Notes: generated by a model from the sequence alone, not told the origin. Positions 1 to 8,664 are shown, counted from the stretch's first letter. The stretch: 64,000 nt of DNA from Armatimonadota bacterium (GCA_037138755.1 JBAXHT010000004.1:1-64000); one strand, 5' to 3'. Made by a program: numbers and translations.

Positions 1-84
1 AGTCTTGAGTCTTGAGTCTTGAGTCTTGAGTCTTGAGTCTTGAGTCTTGAGTCTTCAGTTCTCAGTTCTCAGTTTTCAGCTTTC
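1..84. repeat. Heptamer tandem repeat AGTCTTG
   Basis: Seven perfect AGTCTTG units run from 1 to 49. Five diverged heptamers follow at 50-84 (AGTCTTC, AGTTCTC twice, AGTTTTC, AGCTTTC), so the array decays towards its right edge. The left end is cut by the window, so total length is unknown. An inverted copy (GACTCAA twice) lies at 128-141 next to the stop codon of the leftward gene. Confidence 0.95.
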
Positions 85-127
85 GGTCTCTAGGCTGTAG
101 TCTGATGATGGGTCCGAGTTTGTTTAA

Positions 128-141
128 GACTCAAGACTCAA
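128..141. repeat. Inverted copy of the heptamer repeat
   Basis: GACTCAAGACTCAA is the exact reverse complement of two repeat units from 1-49. With the main array it can form a hairpin with a loop of roughly 80 nt or more, and it touches the 3' end of the minus-strand gene at 138. It could serve as a transcript end or be a remnant of repeat expansion. Confidence 0.8.
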
Positions 142-1043
142 ACAGTCCACGGCTTCATCTCTCCCAACTCATTCCCCTTTTCGTCGATCCTCATCGAGCC
201 GAGCTTGAGCATCGGGACTGGGACTGGCGGAATGGCAGTACAGAGGACTTGGGCTCGGAGGTTGATGAAGTCGACTGAGCGGAGGAAGCCGTAGCCGAAG
301 TCATCGCCGGAAAGTTTCGCGAACGAGCATAGGACGCCCTCGTAGACTCCTGGCGATACAAAGTGGGCGCGAGCGCAGCCGGTGACGTCGAGTGCGGTGC
401 TAATGACATCATCGCTGAACTCTTCGTCGGTGACGAGGTAAAGCGTGGTTCCGGATACTTCGACGTAGGCTCCATCGAGCCCGAGCTTGGTCTTTCTGGC
501 TTCTCCGATAGGGTTTCCCGCGCCAAGGCGTGAACCGCTTAACACTGTCTCAGAAAGATCAACCGAGTGCTCCTCGCACTTCTCGATCATGCTCAGCCAT
601 TGAGCCTTTCTTTGGGCAGCCTGAACGGTTGAAGGAAGAGACTTTTCGAGATCGACTTCTTCGAACGAGCCGGAGAGACGTCCACTGAATCCAGCGTTGA
701 CCAGCAGGCGATCGGGCTTGATGAGTTGCAGTAGAAGTTGAGTTGTCTGGCGGAGAACTGGCGTGACCCGGTACGGGTAGAGCTGAATTACAAGGTTGGG
801 AGTCGCGATCTCCATTGCCTCGACTAACGCCGCGACGACCAGGTGGGGAGCTTTCTGAGGATCGAGAGAGCCGTAGAATCCGTCGAAAACGGGCTTCTCG
901 CCGCGCAGCAATCTGATTCTTGAAGCTGGCCCGTAGCTCGCGTCCGACGGATCAAGCACAAGGAGGTCAGCGTTTCCTCGATGTTGTTTGAGCCATTCGC
1001 GCCAAGAAGAGCCGCTTTCGGCAAGAAGAACGGTTCGACCCAT
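138..1043 (-). CDS. Conserved-looking hypothetical protein
   Basis: A 301-residue protein that I do not recognise. It begins with a hydrophobic beta-strand-like segment (MGRTVLLAESG) and has no signal peptide or membrane helix. Its middle is mixed alpha/beta, and the C-terminus (residues about 255-301) resembles a small beta domain ending in a GSMRID turn motif. The ATG start is supported by a -10-like TAAACT exactly 6 nt upstream, the leaderless pattern seen at other genes here. It is transcribed divergently from the M42 peptidase gene, with 55 nt between the two starts. Its 3' end runs into the heptamer repeat. Function is unknown; codon use looks like that of the neighbours. Confidence 0.75.
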   Translation of the reverse strand: MGRTVLLAESGSSWREWLKQHRGNADLLVLDPSDASYGPASRIRLLRGEKPVFDGFYGSLDPQKAPHLVVAALVEAMEIATPNLVIQLYPYRVTPVLRQTTQLLLQLIKPDRLLVNAGFSGRLSGSFEEVDLEKSLPSTVQAAQRKAQWLSMIEKCEEHSVDLSETVLSGSRLGAGNPIGEARKTKLGLDGAYVEVSGTTLYLVTDEEFSDDVISTALDVTGCARAHFVSPGVYEGVLCSFAKLSGDDFGYGFLRSVDFINLRAQVLCTAIPPVPVPMLKLGSMRIDEKGNELGEMKPWTV

Positions 1044-1049
1044 GCGCTA

Positions 1050-1055
1050 AGTTTA
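1050..1055 (-). promoter_or_regulatory. -10 box TAAACT, leaderless-type
   Basis: TAAACT on the minus strand is followed by 6 nt and then the ATG at 1043. The expected transcription start therefore falls at or next to the start codon. No convincing -35 hexamer is seen. Confidence 0.5.
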
Positions 1056-1098
1056 GCTTGTCGGAACGTTATTACAGTTTGGAAGGGTACAACCTAGC

Positions 1099-2148
1099 GT
1101 GATGAATATTGAACTTCTGAAAGAACTCGTTGAAGGCCACGGCGTCCCCGGCCAGGAAGACCAAATTCGGGCGATTGTCGCTCGCGAGTTACGCGGAATC
1201 TGTGAACTCAGCACGGATGCGATGGGCAACCTCATCGCAGTTAAAAAGGGCTCGGGAAGTGGTAAGAAGCTGATGCTCGCCGCCCACATGGACGAGATCG
1301 GGTTCATTGTTAAGTTTATCGACAAGGACGGATTCATTCGTCTACAGCCGCTCGGAGGATTCGATCCGAGGCAGCTGAACTCGCAACGAGTCATTGTTCA
1401 CGCCGAGGGTGGTGCTCTGAATGGAGTTTTGATGTACGGCACAAAGCCGAAGCACATGCTGACCGATGCCGAAGCAAATGCGGGGCAAAACCTGGACTCC
1501 TTCTTCGTGGACTGCGGTTTGGGCGAGGCGACGAAGGACTCGGTGAAGATCGGAGATATGGTGACCATGTCTCGACAGATGATCTCACTTGGAGAGAATC
1601 TGAGCTGTAAGGCGATGGATGATCGCGTTTGTGTCTTCATCATGATCGAGGCGCTCAAGGCGGCGAAGTCGCACGATTGGGATATCTACGCGGTGGCGAC
1701 AGTCCAGGAAGAGATTGGGCTTCGCGGGGCTTCGGCGGCGGGATCGGGGCTCGTTCCCGACGTGGTCGTCGCCTTGGACGTCACCCTGGCGAATGACATT
1801 CCGGGTGTTCCTGAGCAGGATCATGTGACCAAGCTCGGCGGGGGAGCCGCGATCAAGATCATGGATGGCTCGCTGATTTGTCATCCGAAAGTGGTCGAGC
1901 ATTTCCGCCAACTCGCAATCCGCAACGAGATTCCTCACCAAATGGAAGTTCTTCCTCGGGGCGGAACTGACGCGGGTGGGATCCAGAGGCTGAATGGTGG
2001 CGTCCCGGCGTTTACGTTGTCAACTCCAACTCGGTACATTCACACGGTCAACGAGACCGTAGCCAAGAGCGACGTCCAAGCGTGTATCGACATTTTGGCG
2101 CGCTACATCGAAGATGTACACAATGGCGATTACGTCTATGGGATCTGA
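1099..2148 (+). CDS. M42 family metallo-aminopeptidase
   Basis: A 349-residue cytosolic dinuclear-metal aminopeptidase of the M42 (glutamyl aminopeptidase/TET/FrvX) family, about the usual length. Metal and catalytic positions are visible: AAHMDE with H63 and D65, the bridging Asp in AMDDR (D174/D175), the catalytic/metal pair QEEIG (E204/E205), Asp in ALDVT (D227) and a late His in RYIHT. PRGGTDAGG is also typical. It likely trims peptides in amino-acid recycling, together with the peptidase T-like protein two genes on. The start may be GTG 1099 or ATG 1102, one codon apart; GGAAGGG at 1081-1087 is the possible ribosome site. The 3' end overlaps the small membrane gene. Confidence 0.93.
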   Translation: MMNIELLKELVEGHGVPGQEDQIRAIVARELRGICELSTDAMGNLIAVKKGSGSGKKLMLAAHMDEIGFIVKFIDKDGFIRLQPLGGFDPRQLNSQRVIVHAEGGALNGVLMYGTKPKHMLTDAEANAGQNLDSFFVDCGLGEATKDSVKIGDMVTMSRQMISLGENLSCKAMDDRVCVFIMIEALKAAKSHDWDIYAVATVQEEIGLRGASAAGSGLVPDVVVALDVTLANDIPGVPEQDHVTKLGGGAAIKIMDGSLICHPKVVEHFRQLAIRNEIPHQMEVLPRGGTDAGGIQRLNGGVPAFTLSTPTRYIHTVNETVAKSDVQACIDILARYIEDVHNGDYVYGI

Positions 2149-2500
2149 CCCAACTCCAAAGCGGGTTCGCACGGCGAACCCGCTGGAAAAGACTTGCCTT
2201 GCTCATCTAGATCACGAAGAAAACTGGAAAATCCTTCGACATGAAAGGCCGCCAGAGAGCACAATTCTTGGCTGGAAGCCGTTTATCCCGATTCTCCGAA
2301 TCAACTTCATTCTGTTCGCAGTGGTTCTGTCAATCGCCTTTGTTGCTATTGAACTTGGATCCGGTTCCGCTAGGGCGGATCTTCTTTCGGATGCCCCTTA
2401 CGCCGCAACCATTATTGTTGTTATCGCCGGAGGTATGGGGTCCTACGTCATGTCGCTCTATCGCACGGCTTGGAATCGACGGGCTAAACTCTGGGAGTGA
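2138..2500 (+). CDS. Small two-helix membrane protein
   Basis: About 120 residues with a charged N-terminal half (RVRTANPLEK, DHEENWKIL) and two hydrophobic segments near residues 50-70 and 80-102, so a small inner-membrane protein of unknown function. Start codon is uncertain: in-frame ATGs exist at 2114, 2123 and 2138, all overlapping the end of the M42 gene. I chose 2138 to minimise the overlap. The stop (TGA 2498-2500) overlaps the GTG start of the peptidase T-like gene as GTGA, so it is probably translationally coupled between two peptidase genes. Confidence 0.6.
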   Translation: MGSDPTPKRVRTANPLEKTCLAHLDHEENWKILRHERPPESTILGWKPFIPILRINFILFAVVLSIAFVAIELGSGSARADLLSDAPYAATIIVVIAGGMGSYVMSLYRTAWNRRAKLWE

Positions 2501-3633
2501 TCAACGAAGCTCGGCTCGTTCAGCTCTTTCTCGACCTTTGCAACATCAACTCGCCGTCGCGACAGGAGCAGGAGGTTGTTGCGTGGACGAAGGAGTTTCT
2601 CACCAAACACGGATTGAGTTGTGAGGAGGACAACGCCGGAGAGATCATCGGCGGCAACGCAAACAACCTGATCGTTCATGTGCCAGGCACCCGCCAAGGC
2701 GCGCCAAGAATCTTTCTCAGTGCTCATTTCGATACCGTTGAACAGACACCCGGCCTGGTGATCGAGGAAGTCGTGGGTGTTTTTCGATCCGCCAGCGATA
2801 CCATCCTTGGAGCGGACGACAAAGGCGGGATGGCACCCGCCATCGAAGCCGTTCTCTCCCTTCGGGAAAGCGGCGAAGGCCACGGCGACATCTATCTTCT
2901 CCTGAGCGTTGCCGAGGAAATCGGGCTTCTTGGAGCGGCTGCGCTCGCAATCGAAGATTTAAACCTTGATTACGGCTTTGTCCTGGACACTGGCCCTCCA
3001 GTTGGAACGTATGTCACGCGAACGGCAAACCACGACAAGATGGACATCGTCATTACCGGCAAGCCAGCTCATGCAGGCAAGGACCCTGAGAAGGGAATCA
3101 ACGCGATCCAAGTCGCCGCCGACGCCATTGCAACAATGACGCTGGGCAGAATCGACGCGGAAACAACCGCAAACATCGGGATCATTACCGGTGGGACTGG
3201 CACAAACGTTGTCTGCCCGGAGGTGACCATTAAGGCAGAAGCTAGATCAACGAACGTCGAAACTCTCGACTCCCAAATCGCGCACATGAAAGAGTGCTTC
3301 CAGATCGCCGCAGAGAAGTGGGGTGCCGAAGTCAGATTCGACTACAAACGACATTATCACGCCTACACAATCGACCCAGAAAGCGAGGTGATCAGAGTCG
3401 GGCAAGAAGCCAGCAGGAACCTTGGGCTCGACAGCTCGCTCAGAACGACGCTCGGCGGAAGCGATGCGAATATCTATAATGCCAAAGGCGTTCCGACCAT
3501 CGTGATGGCGACTGGAATGGAGAAGATACACACTCACGACGAGTTCATCAGTCGCGAAGATCTGATCAAAACTGCCGAACTTGCGTTGGAAGTGCTTCGA
3601 GTTGCGGCAAAAACTCCCACAAAAACGCATTAA
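2497..3633 (+). CDS. Peptidase T-like M20 tripeptidase
   Basis: A 378-residue M20-family zinc peptidase, closest in style to peptidase T / PepT-like tripeptidases, about 30-40 residues shorter than E. coli PepT. Zinc-site motifs are seen in order: SAHFDT (H77, D79), LGADDKGG (D107), SVAEEIG (E140/E141), LDTG and the lid motif GKPAHAG. The bacterial exopeptidase dimerisation domain occupies roughly residues 190-290. It starts with GTG overlapping the stop of the upstream membrane gene. With the M42 enzyme it forms a small peptide-degradation operon. The gene is followed by CCCTTG-GCAT-CAAGGG, a 6-bp hairpin that may be a weak terminator or an operator for the next gene. Confidence 0.9.
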   Translation: MINEARLVQLFLDLCNINSPSRQEQEVVAWTKEFLTKHGLSCEEDNAGEIIGGNANNLIVHVPGTRQGAPRIFLSAHFDTVEQTPGLVIEEVVGVFRSASDTILGADDKGGMAPAIEAVLSLRESGEGHGDIYLLLSVAEEIGLLGAAALAIEDLNLDYGFVLDTGPPVGTYVTRTANHDKMDIVITGKPAHAGKDPEKGINAIQVAADAIATMTLGRIDAETTANIGIITGGTGTNVVCPEVTIKAEARSTNVETLDSQIAHMKECFQIAAEKWGAEVRFDYKRHYHAYTIDPESEVIRVGQEASRNLGLDSSLRTTLGGSDANIYNAKGVPTIVMATGMEKIHTHDEFISREDLIKTAELALEVLRVAAKTPTKTH

Positions 3634-3651
3634 GATGCTATGATCGTATCG

Positions 3652-3676
3652 CCCTTGGCATCAAGGGATTTATACT
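3652..3676 (+). promoter_or_regulatory. Inverted repeat plus -10 box before secreted protein gene
   Basis: CCCTTG (3652-3657) and CAAGGG (3662-3667) form a perfect 6-bp inverted repeat. It is followed at once by TATACT (3671-3676), a good -10 box, 9 nt before the ATG at 3686. The dyad could be an operator or the end of the upstream transcript. Confidence 0.4.
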
Positions 3677-3685
3677 GGGGAACTG

Positions 3686-4186
3686 ATGAAGAAGCTATTA
3701 GCGGTTTCGGCTCTTGGAATTTTGGCGGTGAGTGCGTTTGCGGACGATAGCTCTACCCCTCTGACTGTTCGACTTGGACTTGCCTTTCCGACCAACGGTA
3801 CGGTGAAGGATGCGGTGAGCGAGTTCACTGCGATCGGTTTCCAATACAAGGTCGCAGACCTTTCGGGAACCGAGTCTTACAGCAAGTCGGGCGAAATTTC
3901 CATCGACTTTTACAGCCGAGGCGACTACCGCCACATTCCGGTGCTTTACAACTACGTTGGAACCAGCAAGAAGGGAGATTCTTTTTGGAGCATCGGTGCA
4001 GGCGTCGGATTCATCGGACTGCCTTCAGGTGCTGGAACCGAGAGCATCGCTCGCCTCTCCTATGCTCTAGGCGCAGGAATCAACCTGAGCAGCGGCCAGA
4101 CTGCTTCTTTCATCGAAGCTAAGTTCTTCGGCAGCCAGAAGTCCGAGGTCAACGCCCTCGGGTTCTACCTCGGCGTCCGATTCTAG
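3686..4186 (+). CDS. Small secreted, outer-membrane-barrel-like protein
   Basis: A 166-residue exported protein. Residues 1-19 form a clear signal peptide (MKKLLAVSALGILAVSAFA) with cleavage likely before DDSST. The mature part has alternating hydrophobic/polar strands, many Gly and aromatic residues, and ends in a strand with a final Phe (GFYLGVRF), as small outer-membrane beta-barrels do. I cannot assign a function. It is monocistronic: a -10 box lies just upstream and a strong terminator follows at 4202-4231. Confidence 0.75.
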   Translation: MKKLLAVSALGILAVSAFADDSSTPLTVRLGLAFPTNGTVKDAVSEFTAIGFQYKVADLSGTESYSKSGEISIDFYSRGDYRHIPVLYNYVGTSKKGDSFWSIGAGVGFIGLPSGAGTESIARLSYALGAGINLSSGQTASFIEAKFFGSQKSEVNALGFYLGVRF

Positions 4187-4201
4187 TTCGTCTTCAAATG
4201 G

Positions 4202-4231
4202 GACCCAGCGGGACTTTCGCTGGGTCTTTTT
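4202..4231 (+). terminator. Rho-independent terminator
   Basis: GACCCAGCG and CGCTGGGTC form a perfect 9-bp stem with a 7-nt loop, followed by five T (4227-4231). It ends the secreted-protein transcript. Confidence 0.92.
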
Positions 4232-4284
4232 GTATCCGGTGAACATCAGGCTCGCATTGTCGTTGAACCTCTCACGAGAGAGAA

Positions 4285-4899
4285 ATGAAAGGACTCGCCG
4301 GCACTTTAGGAATCAAACCTCTGACGATGCAGACTCGCAACCAGGAAGAATCAAAGTTCATCCCAGGTGGGGTCGAGGCATTCAGTAAAGTTGTGGATGC
4401 CTACCAGCACCGAGTACATGGTTTTGTTCGGCGCATGGTTCCTTCCAGCGAGGATGCCGAAGACATTACTCAAGAAGTGTTTATTCGAGCGTTTCAGAAT
4501 TACGAGCGTTTCGATGCTCGGGCTTCGGTCCGAACATGGCTCTTCCGAATCGCCTACAACCTATGCGTGGATCGAGCAAGAAAGGCCGGGCGGTCGGTTC
4601 AGCAAGTATCGATGAATATGTCCGCTGAAATCGAGGAAGAATATGAGGTTGCAGATGTGCGTTGGCAACCCGATACCATTCTTGAGGATACAGAAATGTA
4701 TGCAAGGGTCGAGCAAGCAATTACCCGGATGAGCGAAAAGCTGCGCTCGGTTCTGTTGCTTCACGATAAAGAAGATTTGAGCTATGAAGAGATTTCGGAT
4801 TCCCTCGGGATTCCGGTTGGGACGGTCAAAAGCCGTCTGTTTTTGGCGCGAAACCAGCTTCAGCAAGCTGTACGCGACCTTGTAGAGGAAAGTCGATGA
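4285..4899 (+). CDS. RNA polymerase sigma factor, ECF (SigE/RpoE-like)
   Basis: A 204-residue group 4 sigma factor. Region 2 lies at about residues 30-100 with the core-binding EDAEDITQEVFIRAF and the -10-reading helix ending in RTWLFRIAYN. Region 4 lies at about 145-200 with an HTH (SYEEISDSLGIPVGTVKSRL). Start ATG 4285 follows GAGAGA; an alternative ATG at 4327 would remove 14 residues that precede region 2. The stop overlaps the next start as ATGA, so it is co-translated with a one-helix protein of anti-sigma type and a LolA/RseB-like secreted protein. That is the arrangement of an envelope-stress sigma module. The two penicillin-binding proteins directly downstream make cell-wall stress a plausible input; this is inference. 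Confidence 0.93.
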   Translation: MKGLAGTLGIKPLTMQTRNQEESKFIPGGVEAFSKVVDAYQHRVHGFVRRMVPSSEDAEDITQEVFIRAFQNYERFDARASVRTWLFRIAYNLCVDRARKAGRSVQQVSMNMSAEIEEEYEVADVRWQPDTILEDTEMYARVEQAITRMSEKLRSVLLLHDKEDLSYEEISDSLGIPVGTVKSRLFLARNQLQQAVRDLVEESR

Positions 4900-5318
4900 A
4901 AACACGATTTGAGAAGGAACCGGTTGTGACCGACGACATGCTTGCATCGCAAGCTTCCGTCAAGCAGTTAGTCGCGGGGCTGAAGGATGATTCCTTGAGC
5001 ATGGCTTGGCGCAGCGAGCTCAATCTAAAACTTCTCGCTGCCGCCGATAAGCGCAAGAAAGCGATTCGGTTCCGAAGGTTTGCGACTTGGGGCTCGTCAT
5101 TGGGTCTTGCTGCCGTTGCGGGTTCGTTCGCGATGGTGATGTTCCAACCAGTTTCGCCTGTTCGTGGCTCGGGATCTGAGGCTAGCGGGATTGCTCGGGA
5201 GTTTGTTCAAGTTCATAATGAGTCTTCGGTTCTCGCAAGCGTCTCTGGAACTGGTATCAATCAACGCGAGACTGAGTTAGGTCTCGAAGTCGGATACAGC
5301 TACGAAGATATGTTATGA
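4896..5318 (+). CDS. Putative anti-sigma factor, single-pass membrane protein
   Basis: 140 residues: a cytosolic N-terminal part (about 1-60, charged, helical), one transmembrane helix at about 64-83 (SLGLAAVAGSFAMVMF) and a short periplasmic tail of about 55 residues. No zinc HxxxCxxC motif is present, so it is not a ZAS-type anti-sigma. The layout is that of RseA-like regulators. The call rests mainly on position: ATGA overlap with the ECF sigma gene upstream and the secreted LolA/RseB-like gene downstream. Confidence 0.65.
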   Translation: MKTRFEKEPVVTDDMLASQASVKQLVAGLKDDSLSMAWRSELNLKLLAAADKRKKAIRFRRFATWGSSLGLAAVAGSFAMVMFQPVSPVRGSGSEASGIAREFVQVHNESSVLASVSGTGINQRETELGLEVGYSYEDML

Positions 5319-6292
5319 AAGTCGTTTTGAGTATTGTGTCGATTGCCAGTTGTGCTTTTTTGGTAGCACAAGGGCCCGGCGGTCCCCAATTAGGTCGTTC
5401 CGGTAAGAAGGAAGAGCTTCCGGCAGTTCTCAGAGATGCTCAAGAAAAATCGAAGAAGCTACGGTTTTCGGGCACTCGACTGGTCACATTCTATCGTGCT
5501 GGTAAGGCCGAATCTCACGAAGAGTACTTGACCAAAGACGGCCCCAATATGCGAATCGAATTCGCCGCAGGATCTCCATTCGCTGGTCAAGTGATCGTTG
5601 AAACCCCAGAAGGGCGTAAGCACTTCTTTCCCGATCGTAATGAACTCAGGGAGTCTCCCGCGAGCGGTCGGAAGCAGTTTGAAATTTTGCGATTCGGAGG
5701 GATGCGCGGTGGAAAACCGATCATCTCAGACGGCGGAACCATTCTAGGATTGAAGGTCTCAAAGGTTCAGTATCTTGATCCAATGAAGAACCCAGCTTTC
5801 GAGGTTTACATTGACACTAAGAGCGGACTCGCTGTCAAACGGGTGATCTACGGACCTGGAGGTAGTGTTGCCGGTTCGTTTGAGTTCAAAACTCTTAACA
5901 TGAACCCAACGATTGCTAAAGGTGCCTTTTCCTTTAACCGTAAAGGAGTCAAGATTATCCGGCCTATCGACGACCTATTTGCGAAAGCGAAGGAACTGGG
6001 TGTGTCCCCTTATGGTTTCAGTAACAACGATGGCTACAAACTCGATGGTGTCAATCTGCGGGAGATGCGAGGGAGGAAGGTCTTGATCCTGAACTACTCG
6101 CAGAACGAATCACGGCTGACCATGTTTTTGCTCAAACCAGATGCCGATCTCCAAGAGATTCAGAAGTCGAGCCGTCGACAGCAGGGTTTCTACGCTTGGA
6201 AGGAAGCGGGTGCATCGATTGTTCTCATCGGAGACGCTTCGCAGGATGAACTGCAGAACGTGGCGAAACGGGTATCGATTCTCGGTCGCTGA
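5315..6292 (+). CDS. Secreted LolA/RseB-like protein
   Basis: A 325-residue protein with a signal peptide (residues 1-18, MKVVLSIVSIASCAFLVA) and an Ala-Gln cleavage region. The domain at about residues 40-210 has the pattern of the LolA/LppX/RseB half-barrel: KSKKLRFSGTRLVTFYRAGK, then long strands with YIDTKSGLAVKRVIYGPGG. The C-terminal part, about 220-325, is a second alpha/beta domain like the RseB C-terminal domain. In the E. coli system RseB binds the anti-sigma RseA and senses envelope damage. The position as third gene after sigma and anti-sigma, joined by ATGA, supports the same role here. Sequence similarity to true RseB was not tested. Confidence 0.65.
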   Translation: MKVVLSIVSIASCAFLVAQGPGGPQLGRSGKKEELPAVLRDAQEKSKKLRFSGTRLVTFYRAGKAESHEEYLTKDGPNMRIEFAAGSPFAGQVIVETPEGRKHFFPDRNELRESPASGRKQFEILRFGGMRGGKPIISDGGTILGLKVSKVQYLDPMKNPAFEVYIDTKSGLAVKRVIYGPGGSVAGSFEFKTLNMNPTIAKGAFSFNRKGVKIIRPIDDLFAKAKELGVSPYGFSNNDGYKLDGVNLREMRGRKVLILNYSQNESRLTMFLLKPDADLQEIQKSSRRQQGFYAWKEAGASIVLIGDASQDELQNVAKRVSILGR

Positions 6293-6294
6293 TC

Positions 6295-6300
6295 TATAAT
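6295..6300 (+). promoter_or_regulatory. -10 box TATAAT, leaderless-type
   Basis: A perfect TATAAT sits 6 nt before the GTG start at 6307, directly after the stop of the sigma-operon third gene. It implies separate, leaderless transcription of the class A PBP. No clear -35 is present. Confidence 0.65.
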
Positions 6301-6306
6301 TAACTC

Positions 6307-8664
6307 GTGGGTTCCGTAAGAAGCCGAGCAACTCGAACCCGCCCTGCTAGAGGTAGGGCAAAAAGCGCACCTTGGGTAAAAAGACTCAAGATGGGCGCGG
6401 TGCTCCTCACGTTCATCACGGCTGGGGGAGTTATTGGTGGGTTTGCCTACTTGCGCTCCAGCATGGAGTCAGTCAAGCCTCTGGTCGCAAATATGGGCGA
6501 CAAGATTCAGAGCTTCAACTCGAAGCCTTCACAGATTTTTTCCGCTGATGGGAAGTTGCTGTATGAAGTGATGCCGATTTACCGAGAGTCAATCTCGTTG
6601 AGCGAAGTACCAGAGATGGTGCAGAACGCCTTTTTGGCCGCGGAGGATAAGCGGTTTCGAACCCACAGTGGCGTCGATCCGATGGGTCTCGGGCGGGCGG
6701 TTTTCAAATTTGCGAGAGCTGGCGAGGCGCAGGGTGGTGGTTCTACGATCACCATGCAACTAGCCAAGATGCTCTTCTCGGCGTCCGAGAAGTCCATGCA
6801 ACGAAAGGTGCAAGACATCTCGATTGCCCTTGAGATGGAGAAGGAGTACACCAAGGACTTCATTCTTGAGACCTATCTCAATCAGGCCTTTTACGGCGAG
6901 CAAGCTTACGGGATTGCCGCAGCTTCTGAGGTCTACTTTGGTAAGAAGCCGAGCGAACTGACGCTTGCAGAGGCCGCGATGTTGGCGCGATGCGTTAGGT
7001 TGCCGAGCACCCAAAACCCTGTTAAGAACTATCAAAAGGCGGATCAGAACAAGATTGTCGTTCTGAACACGATGCTAGAGGAGAAGTGGATTACCCAGGC
7101 AGAGTACAACGAGGCGAAAGAGACTCAGCCCAAGGTCGTTAAGCGTAAAGGGATGGGTAACGGAAAGATTTACCGTGCGCCCTACTTCACCGCAATGGTC
7201 CTCCAAGATCTGAAGAAGCGAAGTATCGACATTTCGGGTGGCGGCTACATCGTTTCAACGACGATTGATTCTGCGCTACAGACTGAAGCCGAGGCCGCCG
7301 TCAACCAGCACATTCGCTGGAACCGGGGACGCGGAGTGAATGCAGGGGCATTTCTCGCAATCGATAGCGAAGGACGAATCGTTGCTGATGTTGGCGGTAG
7401 CGATTATAAGCGAAATCAATTCAGCCGCACTAGCCAAAGCCAAATGCAGCCGGGTTCCGCATTCAAAACGTTCGTCTATGCTGAGGCGCTAAAGGACGGG
7501 GTTCTGGGTGAGTTCGATTCGGTTTCAAACGAGAAGATCAAGCTCCCCGGCAAGTCTGCAAAAGAGCCGTACATTCCCCGGAATAGCCACGGAGGCTGGG
7601 GCGGTTCAATGAGCCTACGACGAGCATTTGCTGAGTCGTTTAACGTCCCGGCCGTCAGAACTTTCTACTCGATGGGTGTCAAGCAGGCAACTGCGAAAAT
7701 CCAGGAAGACTTTGGATTTGTAACGAAACTCCAGCCATATGCGCCGCTTGCTTTGGGTGCGACTGACGTGAGGATGACCGAGATGGCGGAGGCCTACTCC
7801 GTGATCATGCTAGATGGAAAGCGGGTCGAGCCTTATCGAATCAAAGAAGTCCAGGGTCCGGATGGATCTGTAGTGCTGACTGGCGCTCCAGCCTACGTCA
7901 CCACCAGGCTCGGTCCTGACGTTTGTAACGCGATGGATCGACTACTGCAAGCCGTCGTTTCAGAAGGGACTGGGTACAAGGCGGCATCGCTACCCGAGGC
8001 TCGAGGGAAGACCGGGACAACAAACGGCGGCAAGAGCGTCTGGTTCTGCGGATATGCCAAAGGTATTGTTGGAATCACTTGGGCGGGGAACGAGTATTTC
8101 GACAAGAAGAGAAATCGCTGGCTGCTCCGCGAGATGGCAGAGTCGTTTGGTGGTGATGTGTGTGCGCCGATGTGGGCTCAGGCGATGCAAGCCGTTGTGG
8201 CAAAGTACGGCTCAGATGTTAAGCCTGACTTCCTTCCTCGAGAAGCTGAGGAAACGAATGCCCAACGCCGAGCTCGCCAACGGCGCGAACGCGAGCTTGA
8301 GCAAGAGAATCAAGACCAGAATCAAGAACCACTAAGCCCAGATTTGCGGGATGATGAAGTAAAGGTTACACCGGATGACAGTGCGACCAAACCGAAAGCA
8401 CCTACTGAAAACCCGCCCACACAAAACAATGACGATCCACCAGTTCGTGACGACGAGCCGCCAGTAGAAAAGCCAAAAGCTGAGAAAAAGCCGGCCAGAA
8501 AACCGGAAACTAAAGAGGAAGATGTGGATGTTGAAGTGTGCGCAGACTCCGGCCAACTTGCCGGAAGTTACTGCCCAGAAACCGTGGTGAGAAAATTCAG
8601 CAAAGGGAAGCGACCAAGGGGTCGATGTCGAGTTCACAAAGCTCCAAGTGAAGGCGGCGGTTAA
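6307..8664 (+). CDS. Class A penicillin-binding protein (PBP1A-type)
   Basis: A 785-residue bifunctional peptidoglycan glycosyltransferase/transpeptidase. One membrane anchor at about residues 30-48 is followed by the GT51 domain (about 75-240) with AAEDKRF (catalytic E113) and GGGSTITMQLAK. The transpeptidase domain has SxxK at SAFK (S384), SxN at SFN (444-446) and KTG at 568-570. After about residue 645 comes a low-complexity Pro/Glu/Lys linker, then a short tail with paired Cys (CADSGQLAGSYCPE), a tail type common in PBP1A proteins of several phyla. The GTG start sits 6 nt after TATAAT. The stop overlaps the PBP2 start as TAATG. Confidence 0.96.
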   Translation: MGSVRSRATRTRPARGRAKSAPWVKRLKMGAVLLTFITAGGVIGGFAYLRSSMESVKPLVANMGDKIQSFNSKPSQIFSADGKLLYEVMPIYRESISLSEVPEMVQNAFLAAEDKRFRTHSGVDPMGLGRAVFKFARAGEAQGGGSTITMQLAKMLFSASEKSMQRKVQDISIALEMEKEYTKDFILETYLNQAFYGEQAYGIAAASEVYFGKKPSELTLAEAAMLARCVRLPSTQNPVKNYQKADQNKIVVLNTMLEEKWITQAEYNEAKETQPKVVKRKGMGNGKIYRAPYFTAMVLQDLKKRSIDISGGGYIVSTTIDSALQTEAEAAVNQHIRWNRGRGVNAGAFLAIDSEGRIVADVGGSDYKRNQFSRTSQSQMQPGSAFKTFVYAEALKDGVLGEFDSVSNEKIKLPGKSAKEPYIPRNSHGGWGGSMSLRRAFAESFNVPAVRTFYSMGVKQATAKIQEDFGFVTKLQPYAPLALGATDVRMTEMAEAYSVIMLDGKRVEPYRIKEVQGPDGSVVLTGAPAYVTTRLGPDVCNAMDRLLQAVVSEGTGYKAASLPEARGKTGTTNGGKSVWFCGYAKGIVGITWAGNEYFDKKRNRWLLREMAESFGGDVCAPMWAQAMQAVVAKYGSDVKPDFLPREAEETNAQRRARQRRERELEQENQDQNQEPLSPDLRDDEVKVTPDDSATKPKAPTENPPTQNNDDPPVRDDEPPVEKPKAEKKPARKPETKEEDVDVEVCADSGQLAGSYCPETVVRKFSKGKRPRGRCRVHKAPSEGGG

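Noticed and set aside
1-84. CRISPR-like repeat array
   Set aside because: Units are 7 bp and contiguous with no spacers; no cas gene is nearby. It is a simple tandem repeat.
191-526. Other long open frames opposite annotated genes (for example 191-526, 9052-9395 region, 38992-39714, 46030-46671)
   Set aside because: They lie antisense or out of frame to well-supported genes, lack recognisable domains, and are expected by chance in GC-rich codon usage.
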